Positions 44,412 through 53,674 of a stretch of DNA of 64,000 nucleotides are shown here, piece after piece. Position 1 is the first letter of the stretch; each line of letters begins with the position of its first letter. This DNA is from Campylobacter sp. 19-13652. Lineage in GTDB: Bacteria; Campylobacterota; Campylobacteria; Campylobacterales; Campylobacteraceae. The position numbers and the translations under genes were made by a program. The notes under the pieces are model-generated. The model worked only from the letters and a program-made list of their open reading frames with translations, was not told where the DNA came from and searched no databases. Location of the stretch: NCBI RefSeq assembly GCF_019702925.1, contig NZ_AP024713.1, positions 620,001 through 684,000 on the forward strand, written 5' to 3'.

Positions 44412-45603
44412 CGCTTAGCTCGCTTATACGCTCATAAAGGCTAGGGTGAGAGTGGTATATCGCTGAGTAAAGTGGGTGCGATTTTGGGAAGGCTTTATTC
44501 TCGCTACCTAGCTTTTTTAGGGCGTTTATCATGTCGTTTTTATTTTGCATTTGTGAGCCAAATTTATCAGCATTAAATTCATTCTGTCTGCTAAAAGCGC
44601 CTATAATTGGCGAGAAAATAAGACTAAAAGCAGAGCTAAAAAGCAGTAAAAAGACTAAAATTCCTCCTCCGCTGTTTATGCCCAGTGCACTATAAACAGA
44701 AGCTGGCATATTGCCAAAGACAAAAAATATAACAAACAGCATAAATGCACTAAGCGCTAACATTTTTAGTATATCTTTGTGCTTAAAATGCCCCAGCTCA
44801 TGCCCTAAAACTGCTAGGATTTCACTGTTTTCTAGCTTGAGTAAAAGAGTGTCAAAAAGCACCACACGCTTACTTGCTCCAAGCCCGCCAAAATAGGCAT
44901 TTAGCCTGCCATCTCGACGACTTGCGTCCATGACAAATACACCACTGCTTTTAAAGCCACACCTGTTTAAAAGCTCTGTTATCTTGCTTGAAAGCTCGCT
45001 ATCTGTAAGCGGGGTCATTTTATTAAAAATAGGCGCAATTAGAGTAGGGTAGATTAAGTTTATCATAAGTATTACACCAAAGCTAAAGCAAAATCCAATT
45101 AGCCACCATAAATTTGGCGATTTTTGCATAATCCACAAAAGAACCCACACAAAAGCTCCGCCAAATATGACTGTCAGAGCTATGGTTTTTACGGTATCAA
45201 GCGCGAATAATTTTGCGTTAATATTTGAAAAGCCCTGCCTTTTGTCTTTGATAAATTTTTCATAAATATCAAACGGAAGCCATAAAATTGACTGCATTAT
45301 TAAAAATGCAACTACAAAAATAGTCTGCTGGGTTATATCAGATGTGTTGTTTATTAGGGCATTTTGTAATGCGCTAAGCCCCCATGTCGCCCAAATCAAA
45401 AATATGAAAAATGAAAATAGGCTTGAAGCTATACTAAATTTTTCGTTTTCATCCGCTACAACTCCAGCTTGATGGTAGCTAGCCTCATCTAAAATCACTG
45501 CTTTTTCTCGTAGCTGTGCCTTTATAAATTTAATTTGCAAAATGCTTAAAGCTATCTTAAAAGCTGTGTAAATGGCGAATATTATGATTAAATTTAATAG
45601 CAT
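44398..45603 (-). CDS. M48 family zinc metalloprotease (Ste24/CAAX-protease-like)
   Basis: A 401-residue membrane protease with about seven hydrophobic segments. Zinc site AVLGHELGHFKHKD (HExxH) and the third ligand region FNADKFGSQM. The C-terminal HPSLYERI is normal for the family. It likely clips membrane or periplasmic proteins as a quality-control enzyme; no prenylated proteins are expected. It is followed at a 4-base gap by the NSS transporter gene and overlaps prmC. Confidence 0.9.
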   Translation of the reverse strand: MLLNLIIIFAIYTAFKIALSILQIKFIKAQLREKAVILDEASYHQAGVVADENEKFSIASSLFSFFIFLIWATWGLSALQNALINNTSDITQQTIFVVAFLIMQSILWLPFDIYEKFIKDKRQGFSNINAKLFALDTVKTIALTVIFGGAFVWVLLWIMQKSPNLWWLIGFCFSFGVILMINLIYPTLIAPIFNKMTPLTDSELSSKITELLNRCGFKSSGVFVMDASRRDGRLNAYFGGLGASKRVVLFDTLLLKLENSEILAVLGHELGHFKHKDILKMLALSAFMLFVIFFVFGNMPASVYSALGINSGGGILVFLLLFSSAFSLIFSPIIGAFSRQNEFNADKFGSQMQNKNDMINALKKLGSENKAFPKSHPLYSAIYHSHPSLYERISELSGESS

Positions 45604-45607
45604 ATTT

Positions 45608-46984
45608 TTACTTTATAAAATTGTCATAAAAGCTGCTTATAAACACGGCTAAGATTATAAACGGCACTATAAATTTGACATACCAAAACCATATCGGTAC
45701 CACCCAGCGGTGCTTTTCACTTCCTTGTAGCACCTCTGCTATCGCCTCTTTTTTAAGTACGAGAGTGGCAAAAAGCACGCAGCCAAGCGAGGTCAGGATA
45801 AAAAATATCGTGGCTGAAATGGAGTCATATGCGTCAAAGATGTCCTTGCCAAAAAATCTCACATCGCTTAGGTAGTTTGATGAGAGCAGGCTGGGGACGT
45901 TGCCTAGGATAAATATGCCACCAAGGGTGAGTGCGATAGCTGTTTTGCGTGATAGCTTTGCTTTTTCGCATAGGACTGTGATGATTACCTCGTAAATAGG
46001 TAGCGAGGTCGTAAGGGCTGCTATCATCAAAAGCGAGAAAAACGAAATCGCAAAGAAATTTCCTGCAAACATATTTGAAAAGACTATAGGTAGACTTTTA
46101 AACACAAGACTAGGGCCACTTGCCGGCTCGATACCAAAGGTAAAAAGTGAAGGAAAAATCATAAAGCCAGCAAGCACGGCTATGGCGGTATTTAGCACGC
46201 CTGTGATGACTGAGACTTTTATCAAAGATTCGTCTTTTTTGACAAAGCTAGCTAGGGTTATCATCACGCCAAAGCCTATGCTAAGTGCGAAAAATACCTG
46301 TCCCAAAACATCTACAAAAAGCTTTGCGTTTATCTTTGAAAAATCAGGTGTGAGGTAAAATTTAATCCCCTCGCTTGCCCCTGGCAAGCTAACATTTCTA
46401 ATCACCATTATAAACATCAGCATAAAAAGTATGGGCATTAGGTATTTGGCGGCTCTTTCTATGCCCTCAACTGCGCCTTTTATTAGGATTATGAAATTTA
46501 TAGCGACAAAAATAAGCGTCGCAATGCCTATGTCAAGGGGTGAGTTTTTTATGTTATTTTCGTAAAATTCGCTAGTCGCGCTTAGTGTTACTGGAGTGCT
46601 TAAATCAAGTGTACCATAGGCTATTTTGCCAATATAATTTAGCACCCAGCCACCTATTACCATGTAATATGACATGATTCCAAAAGCACCTATTAGCCCC
46701 ATATAGCCGACGATTTTCCACGTTGGATTTATGCGTTTGCCACTTAGGCTGCCAGAAAATGCGTCCACGGAGTTTACTTTAAGCCTTCTGCCTATTGCGC
46801 TTTCAACTAGCATCATGGGAATGCCGATTAATAGCATCGCTATGCAAAATACAAGAACGTATGCGCCACCGCCATTTTGCCCAACTAAATATGGAAAGCG
46901 CCAAGTAGCCCCAAAGCCCACTGTTGCGCCAGCTACGGCCAGCACGTATGTGAGCCTTGAGCTCCAGTTTTTTCTTTTTTTCAT
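45608..46984 (-). CDS. Sodium-dependent transporter (NSS/SNF family)
   Basis: A 458-residue, ~11-12-helix symporter of the LeuT type. The N-terminus has the sodium- and substrate-binding region VGFGATWRFPYLVGQNGGGAYVLV and, later, a helix-6 unwound region near FFALSIGFGVMITLASF. Substrate is probably an amino acid. First gene of the minus-strand cluster; its promoter lies in the 152-base divergent gap to rpmH. The ATG at 46984 follows a purine-rich AAAGAGT. Confidence 0.93.
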   Translation of the reverse strand: MKKRKNWSSRLTYVLAVAGATVGFGATWRFPYLVGQNGGGAYVLVFCIAMLLIGIPMMLVESAIGRRLKVNSVDAFSGSLSGKRINPTWKIVGYMGLIGAFGIMSYYMVIGGWVLNYIGKIAYGTLDLSTPVTLSATSEFYENNIKNSPLDIGIATLIFVAINFIILIKGAVEGIERAAKYLMPILFMLMFIMVIRNVSLPGASEGIKFYLTPDFSKINAKLFVDVLGQVFFALSIGFGVMITLASFVKKDESLIKVSVITGVLNTAIAVLAGFMIFPSLFTFGIEPASGPSLVFKSLPIVFSNMFAGNFFAISFFSLLMIAALTTSLPIYEVIITVLCEKAKLSRKTAIALTLGGIFILGNVPSLLSSNYLSDVRFFGKDIFDAYDSISATIFFILTSLGCVLFATLVLKKEAIAEVLQGSEKHRWVVPIWFWYVKFIVPFIILAVFISSFYDNFIK

Positions 46985-47098
46985 GACATAATACTCTTTA
47001 AATTTATTTTAAACGTGAGATTTTAACAAAAGTTGGCTTACATTTAAATTTATATGCTCCCTTTAAAGCTCTTAAGTCATAATTTAGTAAACCTTAGC

Positions 47099-47104
47099 TA
47101 AAAT
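47099..47104 (+). promoter_or_regulatory. Putative -10 box of the rpmH operon
   Basis: TAAAAT 33 bases before the rpmH ATG; AAAGGATAT at about 47123-47131 is the ribosome-binding site. A weak match, chosen by position. Confidence 0.4.
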
Positions 47105-47136
47105 TGCCCCTTTATTTTATCTAAAGGATATAGTCT

Positions 47137-47271
47137 ATGAAACGAACCTATCAACCGCACAATACTCCAAAAAAGCGCACTCATGGCTTTCGTGTACGCA
47201 TGAAAACTAAAAATGGTCGCAAAGTAATAAAAGCAAGACGTGCTAAAGGTAGAAAAAGATTGGCTGCGTAG
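47137..47271 (+). CDS. rpmH: 50S ribosomal protein L34
   Basis: A 44-residue protein: [20 protein letters not shown] at the start and the conserved [12 protein letters not shown] at the end. It is complete but too short for many ORF thresholds. It forms the start of the conserved rpmH-rnpA-yidD-yidC-jag-mnmE operon. The rnpA frame begins within its last 13 bases. Confidence 0.98.
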   Translation: MKRTYQPHNTPKKRTHGFRVRMKTKNGRKVIKARRAKGRKRLAA

Positions 47272-47594
47272 CAGGATACGCCTCGCTAAATAGCCAGCGT
47301 GATTTCTCTACTGTTTACTCTCAGGCAAAGAAATGGTATAACGAGATTTGTATAGTCTTTTACCTACCGGGTGAACATAGGAGAATAGCTGTCGTAGCTA
47401 GCAAAAAGGTTGGAAAAGCAGTTGCTAGAAATAGGGCTAAGAGAGTGCTAAGAGCCTCTTTTTCCTGTTTTGCAGATGAGTTAAGACCCGGTGTTTATAT
47501 TTTAGTAGCTAAAAGTGGCGTTGAGAGCTTTAACCTATCCATAGCGACTAAAAATATGCGTTGGTCTTTTAAAAAGTTAGGGTGTCTAAAGTGA
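47259..47594 (+). CDS. rnpA: Ribonuclease P protein component (non-canonical ATT start)
   Basis: Reading in the frame that ends with the TGA at 47592-47594 gives a clear Rnp[42 protein letters not shown] (the RNR RNA-binding motif), and a normal C-terminus. No ATG, GTG or TTG occurs before the conserved body: a TAG at 47250 closes the frame upstream and the only plausible start is ATT at 47259, which has AAAGG (47245-47249) at a good distance. ATG 47550 is far too late. Length would be 111 residues. It overlaps rpmH by 13 bases and its TGA overlaps the yidD GTG. Confidence 0.85.
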   Translation: MGCVAGYASLNSQRDFSTVYSQAKKWYNEICIVFYLPGEHRRIAVVASKKVGKAVARNRAKRVLRASFSCFADELRPGVYILVAKSGVESFNLSIATKNMRWSFKKLGCLK

Positions 47595-47902
47595 AAAAAT
47601 GGCTAGTCGGACTTATTAAATTTTATCAGCTTTATATCTCAAAGCTATTGCCACGTTCTTGTAGATATTATCCAACTTGTTCTGAGTATGCTATGTGGCA
47701 GTTTAAATTTAACTCTCCGTTTAGGGCTTTTTGGGCGACTTTACTTCGTTTACTTAGGTGTAATCAGCTATTTTCTGGCGGTGTTGATTATCCTGTGGTA
47801 TCAAAGCCGTTTAACTACTTTGTATATCAAAAAAAGCATATAAGCTTTTGGTTTATACCACTTAAAAATAATAAATTTCAAATAATTAAGGCAATTTGTT
47901 AA
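47591..47902 (+). CDS. yidD: Membrane protein insertion efficiency factor YidD
   Basis: A 103-residue protein with the YidD core: LIKFYQLYISKLLPRSCRYYPTCSEYAM, cited by its motifs LPRSCRYYPTCSEYA and a later FSGGVDYPVV. GTG at 47591 overlaps the rnpA TGA; another GTG at 47582 is possible but would overlap rnpA more. It has an amphipathic N-terminus and helps YidC insert proteins. The C-terminus (HISFWFIPLKNNKFQIIKAIC) extends a little beyond the usual end. Confidence 0.93.
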   Translation: MKKWLVGLIKFYQLYISKLLPRSCRYYPTCSEYAMWQFKFNSPFRAFWATLLRLLRCNQLFSGGVDYPVVSKPFNYFVYQKKHISFWFIPLKNNKFQIIKAIC

Positions 47903-47911
47903 AGGAATAAA

Positions 47912-49495
47912 ATGCAAAATCTATCCACCCAAAAGCGAGTGTTGCTTGCTACACTTTTATCATTTATATTTTTTATAGCATATGATTACTTTTTTATACC
48001 AAAGCAACCACTGCAAGAGCAGAACGCTAAAAACGTATCCCAAAGCACTACTTCAAATTTAAATACAGTAGAGCAAGGCTCATCTAATGCTCCAGCTTTA
48101 CAATCATCAAGCCCTGTTAAGCCGTCTGATGATAGCTTAAATAAAATAATAGCAGTTGTAAAATCAGCTAGTTATGAAATACACATAGATGCGCTGGGTA
48201 GAATTAGTAAATACTATATAGAGGATTCAAGGTATAATGACGAAAACGGACAGAGGCTTCAGCTTTTATCACTCTCTCCGTTACCGCTTGAGCTTAGATT
48301 TAGCGATTCTGCTATAAATGATGAGGCTTTTAAGATTCCTTATACTTCAAGCGCTAGTAGCGTGGAGGTGGGTAGTGAAGCAGCGGAGATAACGCTAACT
48401 CAAGAGCTTAATGGGCTAAACATAGTAAAAAAGATAAAATTTAATCCAAATGGCAGTTATGATGTAAGCGTGCTACCTAGTCGCGATGTAGAGTATTTTA
48501 TGACACCTGGACTTAGACCAAATATAGCTGTAGATAACTACACAGTCCACGGAGTGCTCTTGCAAAATAGTGATGAGAGTTTAGAGATTTTATCAGATGA
48601 TAGTGTCAAGTCCCCTGAAGTCTTTAATAACATAAACATATTAGCCGATTCAGATAGATATTATACTACACTTTTTTACTCATTTAACAGTCCACTTAAT
48701 GTAGTAGTTGATAATGACAAATCAAAGGATTTAAATTCTATCGCTTTTATTAAGGCTAACGGTGCGCTTAGCGTTGGTGGCTACATAGGACCAAAAGGGC
48801 ATAAAGAGCTAAATGGGATAAATCCACAGCTAACAAATGTAATAGAGTATGGTTGGTTTACTTTTATAGCAAAGCCTATGTTTAAATTTATAGATTTTTT
48901 ATATAACCATATAGGAAACTGGGGCTGGGCTATTGTTGTTCTTACGCTTATTATTAGGCTTGTGCTTTTCCCACTTACTTATAAAGGCATGCTATCTATG
49001 AATAAGCTTAAAGAGCTTGCACCTAAGGTAAAAGAGCTTCAAGCTAAGTATAAAGGCGACCCACAAAAGCTAAATGTGCATATGATGGAGCTTTATAAAA
49101 AGCACGGTGCAAACCCTATGGGAGGATGTCTACCTATAATAATACAAATACCTATATTTTTCGCTATTTATAGGGTGCTTTTAAATGCTATAGAGCTTAA
49201 ATCCGCACCATGGATACTGTGGATACATGACCTATCGGCAATGGATCCATACTATGTCTTGCCTATATTAATGGGTGCAACTATGTTTTTGCAACAAAAG
49301 CTCACACCGACAACTTTTACAGACCCTATGCAAGAAAAAATTATTAAATTTCTACCATTGATATTTACCTTTTTCTTTGTAAATTTCCCAGCAGGACTTA
49401 CCCTTTACTGGTTTGTAAATAACGTCTGTTCTGTCATTCAGCAAATATTTGTCAATAAGCTTTTTGCAAAGCATAAATCCAGCGGAGCTAAGTAA
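47912..49495 (+). CDS. yidC: Membrane protein insertase YidC
   Basis: A 527-residue insertase. TM1 near residues 8-25, a large periplasmic beta domain (about 60-320), and the catalytic five-helix C-terminal core: GWGWAIVVLTLIIRLVLFPL, the cytoplasmic hairpin (KELAPKVKELQAKYKGDPQK), GGCLPIIIQIPIFFAIYRVL, and NFPAGLTLYWFVNN. The hydrophilic groove Arg is the one in TLIIRLVLF. It is needed for inner-membrane insertion of respiratory and transport proteins. Complete. Confidence 0.97.
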   Translation: MQNLSTQKRVLLATLLSFIFFIAYDYFFIPKQPLQEQNAKNVSQSTTSNLNTVEQGSSNAPALQSSSPVKPSDDSLNKIIAVVKSASYEIHIDALGRISKYYIEDSRYNDENGQRLQLLSLSPLPLELRFSDSAINDEAFKIPYTSSASSVEVGSEAAEITLTQELNGLNIVKKIKFNPNGSYDVSVLPSRDVEYFMTPGLRPNIAVDNYTVHGVLLQNSDESLEILSDDSVKSPEVFNNINILADSDRYYTTLFYSFNSPLNVVVDNDKSKDLNSIAFIKANGALSVGGYIGPKGHKELNGINPQLTNVIEYGWFTFIAKPMFKFIDFLYNHIGNWGWAIVVLTLIIRLVLFPLTYKGMLSMNKLKELAPKVKELQAKYKGDPQKLNVHMMELYKKHGANPMGGCLPIIIQIPIFFAIYRVLLNAIELKSAPWILWIHDLSAMDPYYVLPILMGATMFLQQKLTPTTFTDPMQEKIIKFLPLIFTFFFVNFPAGLTLYWFVNNVCSVIQQIFVNKLFAKHKSSGAK

Positions 49496-50493
49496 TGCGT
49501 ATCGAAGCTCCGAGTTTACAAGAGGCTTTTGCTAGAGCTGCTGATGAGCTTAAGTGCTCTGTAACCGAGCTTGATATAAAGGTACTTCAGCATCCAAGAG
49601 CTGGATTTTTTGGGCTTTTTAAAAAGCCTGCTATTATAGAGGTAGCTCGTGAAAATGGCATTAAATTTGATGACGAAAAACACCATGAAAATAGAAAAAA
49701 AGAACATGTAAAAGAGTCAGTTTGGGAGACAAATAAAGGCTCTAATGATTTTATATCTAAAAAAAATAGGCAAAAAAGAAAAGAACAAAAGCAGGCTTTA
49801 AATAACACTAAGGACAATCAAGGCTTTGATAATTTCTTTAAAGAGGAGTTTATAGGGGAGGCTCAAAATACAGAATCAAAAGAGCAAAAGCACATAAAAA
49901 AAGAGCAAAAACCGACAAAATCAAAGCACCAAGACATACCAAAGCAACGCCATAAGGAGCGTGGTATATTAGACAACTCTATAATAGATACCTTTAATCA
50001 AGCAAGACCAGCTGAGGAGACAAAATCTCCTGCAAGTAGCGAAACCTTAAACGAAATAAAACAAAAACTTATAAAGCTTTTTGAGGTTAGTGATTTTGAT
50101 ATAAATAGTATTGATGTGTTTGCCTACGATGACGAAACTATACAGATATGCCTAGATGGGGCTGACGCTGCGCTTTTAATAGGAAAAGAGGGGCATAGAT
50201 ACAAAGCACTTTCTTATATTTTATTTAACTGGATAAATCTCAAATACAATTATGCCCTGCGTCTTGAAATAGCTCAGTTTTTAAAAGCTCAGGAGGAGTC
50301 TGCTAGACAGTATGCCGTAGTATTAGCACAAAAAGTCGATGAAAATGGCAGGGTGCAATCTAGGCCTATTGATGGAGTAGGGCTTAAGATAATCCTAGAT
50401 GAGCTAAGAGCTACTTTTCCAAATAAGTATGTCGGAGTTAAAAATACCCAAGAGGGCAAGTGTGTGGTGGTAAATGAGTTTTACCGCAAATGA
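49495..50493 (+). CDS. jag: Jag/KhpB-type RNA-binding protein
   Basis: A 332-residue protein. N-terminal Jag-N domain (IEAPSLQEAFARAADELKCS and GFFGLFKKPAIIEV), a long Lys/Gln-rich linker (~60-180), KH domain with IGKEGHRYKALSYILFNWIN, and R3H-like C-terminus. Cytosolic RNA binding and links to cell envelope growth are known for homologues. It starts one base into the yidC stop codon (ATG 49495 overlaps TAA...AATG context) and overlaps mnmE by 20 bases. Confidence 0.9.
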   Translation: MRIEAPSLQEAFARAADELKCSVTELDIKVLQHPRAGFFGLFKKPAIIEVARENGIKFDDEKHHENRKKEHVKESVWETNKGSNDFISKKNRQKRKEQKQALNNTKDNQGFDNFFKEEFIGEAQNTESKEQKHIKKEQKPTKSKHQDIPKQRHKERGILDNSIIDTFNQARPAEETKSPASSETLNEIKQKLIKLFEVSDFDINSIDVFAYDDETIQICLDGADAALLIGKEGHRYKALSYILFNWINLKYNYALRLEIAQFLKAQEESARQYAVVLAQKVDENGRVQSRPIDGVGLKIILDELRATFPNKYVGVKNTQEGKCVVVNEFYRK

Positions 50494-51808
50494 TACAATA
50501 GTTGCTATTGCTACAGCTTATGGTGTTGGGGCTATTTGTATTATTCGCATTAGTGGTTCGCGTGCACTTAGTATAGCTACTGCTTTAAGCGGGTGCGAGC
50601 TAAAGCCTAGATATGCTACTCTTGTAAATTTAACCTCCTCAAAAGGCGAGCCTTTAGACGAAGCTATAGCCATATATTTTAAAGCACCCCATAGCTTTAC
50701 GGGCGAGGATGTAGTAGAGCTTCAGACCCATGGTGGTATAGTGGTGGCGCAAATAGTGCTTGCTGAAATCCAAAATCACGGCGCTAGATTGGCTGATGCT
50801 GGGGAGTTTAGCAAGAGAGCCTTTATAAATGGCAAAATAGACCTAGCAAAGGCCGAGGCTATACAGGCTATTATAAGCTCTCAAAGTGAAAGTGCAGTAA
50901 AAATTCTAGCCAGAAGTTTGCGCGGAGAGCTTGGCGAGTTTGTAAGTGAGCTTAGGGGGGAGCTTGTGCGTACTCTTGCATACTCTGAGACTGCTATTGA
51001 TTATGCTGATGATGATTTGCCAGAGGATATACTTAAAAGCACCCATGAAATGCTTCGTAAGAATGTCCAAAAGCTTGATAAAATAGTTTCGATTAGCCAA
51101 AGCAGGAGAGGGCTTATAGATGGCTTTAGGGTTGCTATTATAGGCAAGCCAAATGTAGGAAAAAGCTCTCTTTTAAACTCCCTTTTGCATTATGAAAGAG
51201 CGATTATTAGTGATGAGGCTGGCACGACTAGAGATAGGATAGAAGAGAGCCTAAAAATAGGCACCCATCTTGTAAAGATTATTGATACGGCGGGTATTAG
51301 AGCTGGTGCTGGGTATGTAGAAGCAAAGGGCATAGAATACTCAATAGCAGCAGCCAGCGAGGCTGACATCGTTGTTTGTGTGTTTGATGGTGCTAGAATT
51401 AGTGATGATGAGGATAGGAAAATTTTAAATTTATGCCAAAGTCTAACTGGTAAAAAAATAATCTATGCCTTTAATAAATCGGATCTTGAGTTTAAATTTG
51501 ACATTGATTTAGCGGACGCAGTGCGCATATCGCGCCATGATACAAGCGAGCTTGAGAGTGCTTTACAGGCGTATTTGGATAGCCTTGAGACCACTTCGAT
51601 AATGCTTAGCTCAACTCGTCAGATAGACTGCTCTAAAGCAGCAAGTGTGGCGTTGACTCGAGCTGATGAACTACTTGATGAAGGCTCGCTCGAGCTTTTT
51701 TCCTATGAGCTTAATAAGGCTATTTTGGAGCTTTCAAATATAACAGAGCCGTTTAACAGAAACGAAATACTTGATGAAATGTTTTCAAATTTCTGTCTAG
51801 GCAAGTAG
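50474..51808 (+). CDS. mnmE: tRNA modification GTPase MnmE
   Basis: A 444-residue GTPase which with MnmG installs the 5-carboxymethylaminomethyl group on wobble U34. N-terminal folate-binding domain begins NDTIVAIATAYGVGAICIIR; the G domain has GKPNVGKSSLLNSLL (P loop), DTAGIRAG and NKSD; the C-terminus ends in the catalytic FCLGK. Complete. It starts inside jag's 3' end, and ends the operon. No terminator is obvious before the convergent gene. Confidence 0.97.
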   Translation: MSFTANDTIVAIATAYGVGAICIIRISGSRALSIATALSGCELKPRYATLVNLTSSKGEPLDEAIAIYFKAPHSFTGEDVVELQTHGGIVVAQIVLAEIQNHGARLADAGEFSKRAFINGKIDLAKAEAIQAIISSQSESAVKILARSLRGELGEFVSELRGELVRTLAYSETAIDYADDDLPEDILKSTHEMLRKNVQKLDKIVSISQSRRGLIDGFRVAIIGKPNVGKSSLLNSLLHYERAIISDEAGTTRDRIEESLKIGTHLVKIIDTAGIRAGAGYVEAKGIEYSIAAASEADIVVCVFDGARISDDEDRKILNLCQSLTGKKIIYAFNKSDLEFKFDIDLADAVRISRHDTSELESALQAYLDSLETTSIMLSSTRQIDCSKAASVALTRADELLDEGSLELFSYELNKAILELSNITEPFNRNEILDEMFSNFCLGK

Positions 51809-51911
51809 GCAAATTTAATGATTTATCCTCTGTTTTCTCGCTTTAAATGTCCCAAAGACTGGAGTGAATTTAAATTTTACCAACTCACAGGCATAGCTTA
51901 TAAAGCCTAAA

Positions 51912-53081
51912 TCACTCCTGTATCGGCACAAAACTAGCATTTTCTAGCCTATACAGCCTTGTATTATAAAGCACCTTATTAGACACTATTTGCTCTTTAA
52001 AATCCGCCTCATCAACCACATCTACATATTTTTGACTAAGCCGCTCAAAGCCTAGTGCACAGCTATAGTTCACCCAGTTATACCAGCCTCCAGCCCCCAA
52101 AAGCTCTGCAGCTAGGTTTAGCTTTTTGTCCATTTCGTCTATCGAACTAGCCACTATCATTTCACCTCTAGCAAGCGGAGATATGAGACTAAAGACCTGG
52201 GGATTATAGCCTATTTGCGTACTTAGTAGCATTTTTGGTTTGATTTCAAATTTTGGTAGATAATTTATTGCAAACGCTGCTTTTATTAGCGGTAAATTTA
52301 AGAATATATTAGCGTTATTTAGGGCGTTCGCTCTATCTTGCAGCACCTTTGTGCTTGTCTCGTCGCTATTTATTTTTATGCGGTTCATGACTTTAACGCC
52401 TGCTTCATTTATAAGCCCGTCAAGCTTTTGCGCCAAGGCACTATTATCGCTAAAAATCGCAGATTTTGACTGTGCTTTTTGCGTTAGCGCAAAAATCTGC
52501 TCTTTATAATCTATTCCACCAAAGATTATTCTGCCGTCTGATGGTGCTTGCATAGCAGCCAGTGTCGGGACATAGGCTATCTCGCCCTCTTTAAGCTCAG
52601 TAGCCAAAAGTCCTAGCCCAGCCTCTTTAACAGGTGCTATAAATATATTTGCTCCAAGTTCTCTTGCTTTTTTTAGGGCGATTTTTATCTCGCTTTCGTT
52701 TTGACACTGGATAAAATGTGCGCTTAGGGCTGCTTCATGGCTTACAATGTAGGCTTGTAGGGAGGATTTTATTGCTTTTGCGTAAGATTTTAACGTCTTT
52801 GGCAAAAGTACGGCTATTTGGGCTTTTTTGTTTAAATTTAATCCCCATTTTATAGCGTTATAGCTTCGCAAAAGCTCTCTGTCTGCTGAGCTTTTGGGGT
52901 TATATTTGGCCATAAAGCTTGCAAATTCTCGATTTTTTATTAGGTTTTTTAAGCACGCCTCATCGCATTGATTTATGTCTAGGTCTATCCATATCTCATA
53001 AGCTGGCGGTATAGGCGAGGGAAGTTCACTTCTTGCTATTAGTGTGTTAAAAGCTAGTAAAATACATAAAAAAACTCTCAT
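51912..53081 (-). CDS. Periplasmic protein of possible type 1 PBP fold
   Basis: A 389-residue protein with signal peptide (MRVFLCILLAFNTLIARS). The body contains alternating alpha/beta segments (AQIAVLLPKTLKSYAKAIKSSLQAYIVSHEAALS, cited by ILLPK-like strand; ANIFIAPVKEAGLGLLAT; GRIIFGGIDYKEQIFALTQKA) resembling the LpoA/LppC-like or periplasmic binding type 1 fold. No lipobox is evident. Possibly an envelope or ligand-binding protein. Its ATG overlaps the end of the upstream gene (4 bases). Confidence 0.55.
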   Translation of the reverse strand: MRVFLCILLAFNTLIARSELPSPIPPAYEIWIDLDINQCDEACLKNLIKNREFASFMAKYNPKSSADRELLRSYNAIKWGLNLNKKAQIAVLLPKTLKSYAKAIKSSLQAYIVSHEAALSAHFIQCQNESEIKIALKKARELGANIFIAPVKEAGLGLLATELKEGEIAYVPTLAAMQAPSDGRIIFGGIDYKEQIFALTQKAQSKSAIFSDNSALAQKLDGLINEAGVKVMNRIKINSDETSTKVLQDRANALNNANIFLNLPLIKAAFAINYLPKFEIKPKMLLSTQIGYNPQVFSLISPLARGEMIVASSIDEMDKKLNLAAELLGAGGWYNWVNYSCALGFERLSQKYVDVVDEADFKEQIVSNKVLYNTRLYRLENASFVPIQE

Positions 53082-53674
53082 AAGTAGCTCCTAATTTTTA
53101 TCAAATCGGCTATAAACTCGCCCTCTTTGCTGGGATTTTTTATCACGTATTCATCGCTAAAGCAAGCCACAGCCTTTGTGTTTGCGATATTTTGCACTAT
53201 CCCTCTAGCTCGACTTAGCTCCTCTGTAAAAATATACCCACACGCCTCATCTCCCAATACGATAGCAGCCTTTATGTCGCGTAATGACAATTCGTTGTAA
53301 AAATATGGCAGGCAAAGGTTTATTGAGTGCTTGTTTATCTTGTCTTTTGCTGGGCATTTAATCACTGAGATAAAATCGATCTCATCTTTGGCTATATTTA
53401 GGTTTTTGCTTGCAATATTTGTTAAAAATTCCCTATTTTTTACCTCTAAAATACTAACAAAAACTAGCTTTGGGGTTGTTAAATTTATCCCAGCGCTTGC
53501 ATTTTGCTTATTTTTTTGGCGTAGGTGCGATAGTTCGCAAAGCTGACATCTGTCTATTTGTGCGTAAAGTTCGTTTAATGATGTGTATTCTATTTTGGTT
53601 TTTGTTTTGGCTGGTTCGTAAAATTTAAAACCAAACGCCTTTAAGTAAAATAGCGAGCGTAGAGTCTGGCTCAT
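53078..53674 (-). CDS. Uracil-DNA glycosylase family-4-like protein, catalytic loop degenerate
   Basis: A 198-residue protein retaining Fe-S-like cysteines of the family: CQLCELSHLRQ, then VIKCPAKDK and NLCLPYFYNEL, followed by IKAAIVLGDEACGYIF, which matches the family's iv-LG-x-A block. But the catalytic GEAPG-x-x-ED-type loop is replaced by VFVSILEVKNREFL, so glycosylase activity is doubtful. Four cysteines could still hold a cluster. It is encoded in a minus-strand operon between a GNAT gene and a secreted protein, each with 4-base overlaps. Confidence 0.6.
   Translation of the reverse strand: MSQTLRSLFYLKAFGFKFYEPAKTKTKIEYTSLNELYAQIDRCQLCELSHLRQKNKQNASAGINLTTPKLVFVSILEVKNREFLTNIASKNLNIAKDEIDFISVIKCPAKDKINKHSINLCLPYFYNELSLRDIKAAIVLGDEACGYIFTEELSRARGIVQNIANTKAVACFSDEYVIKNPSKEGEFIADLIKIRSYL

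Noticed and set aside
46985-47136. Replication origin near rpmH/rnpA
   Set aside because: No DnaA-box cluster is visible in the gap and epsilonproteobacterial origins usually lie at dnaA.
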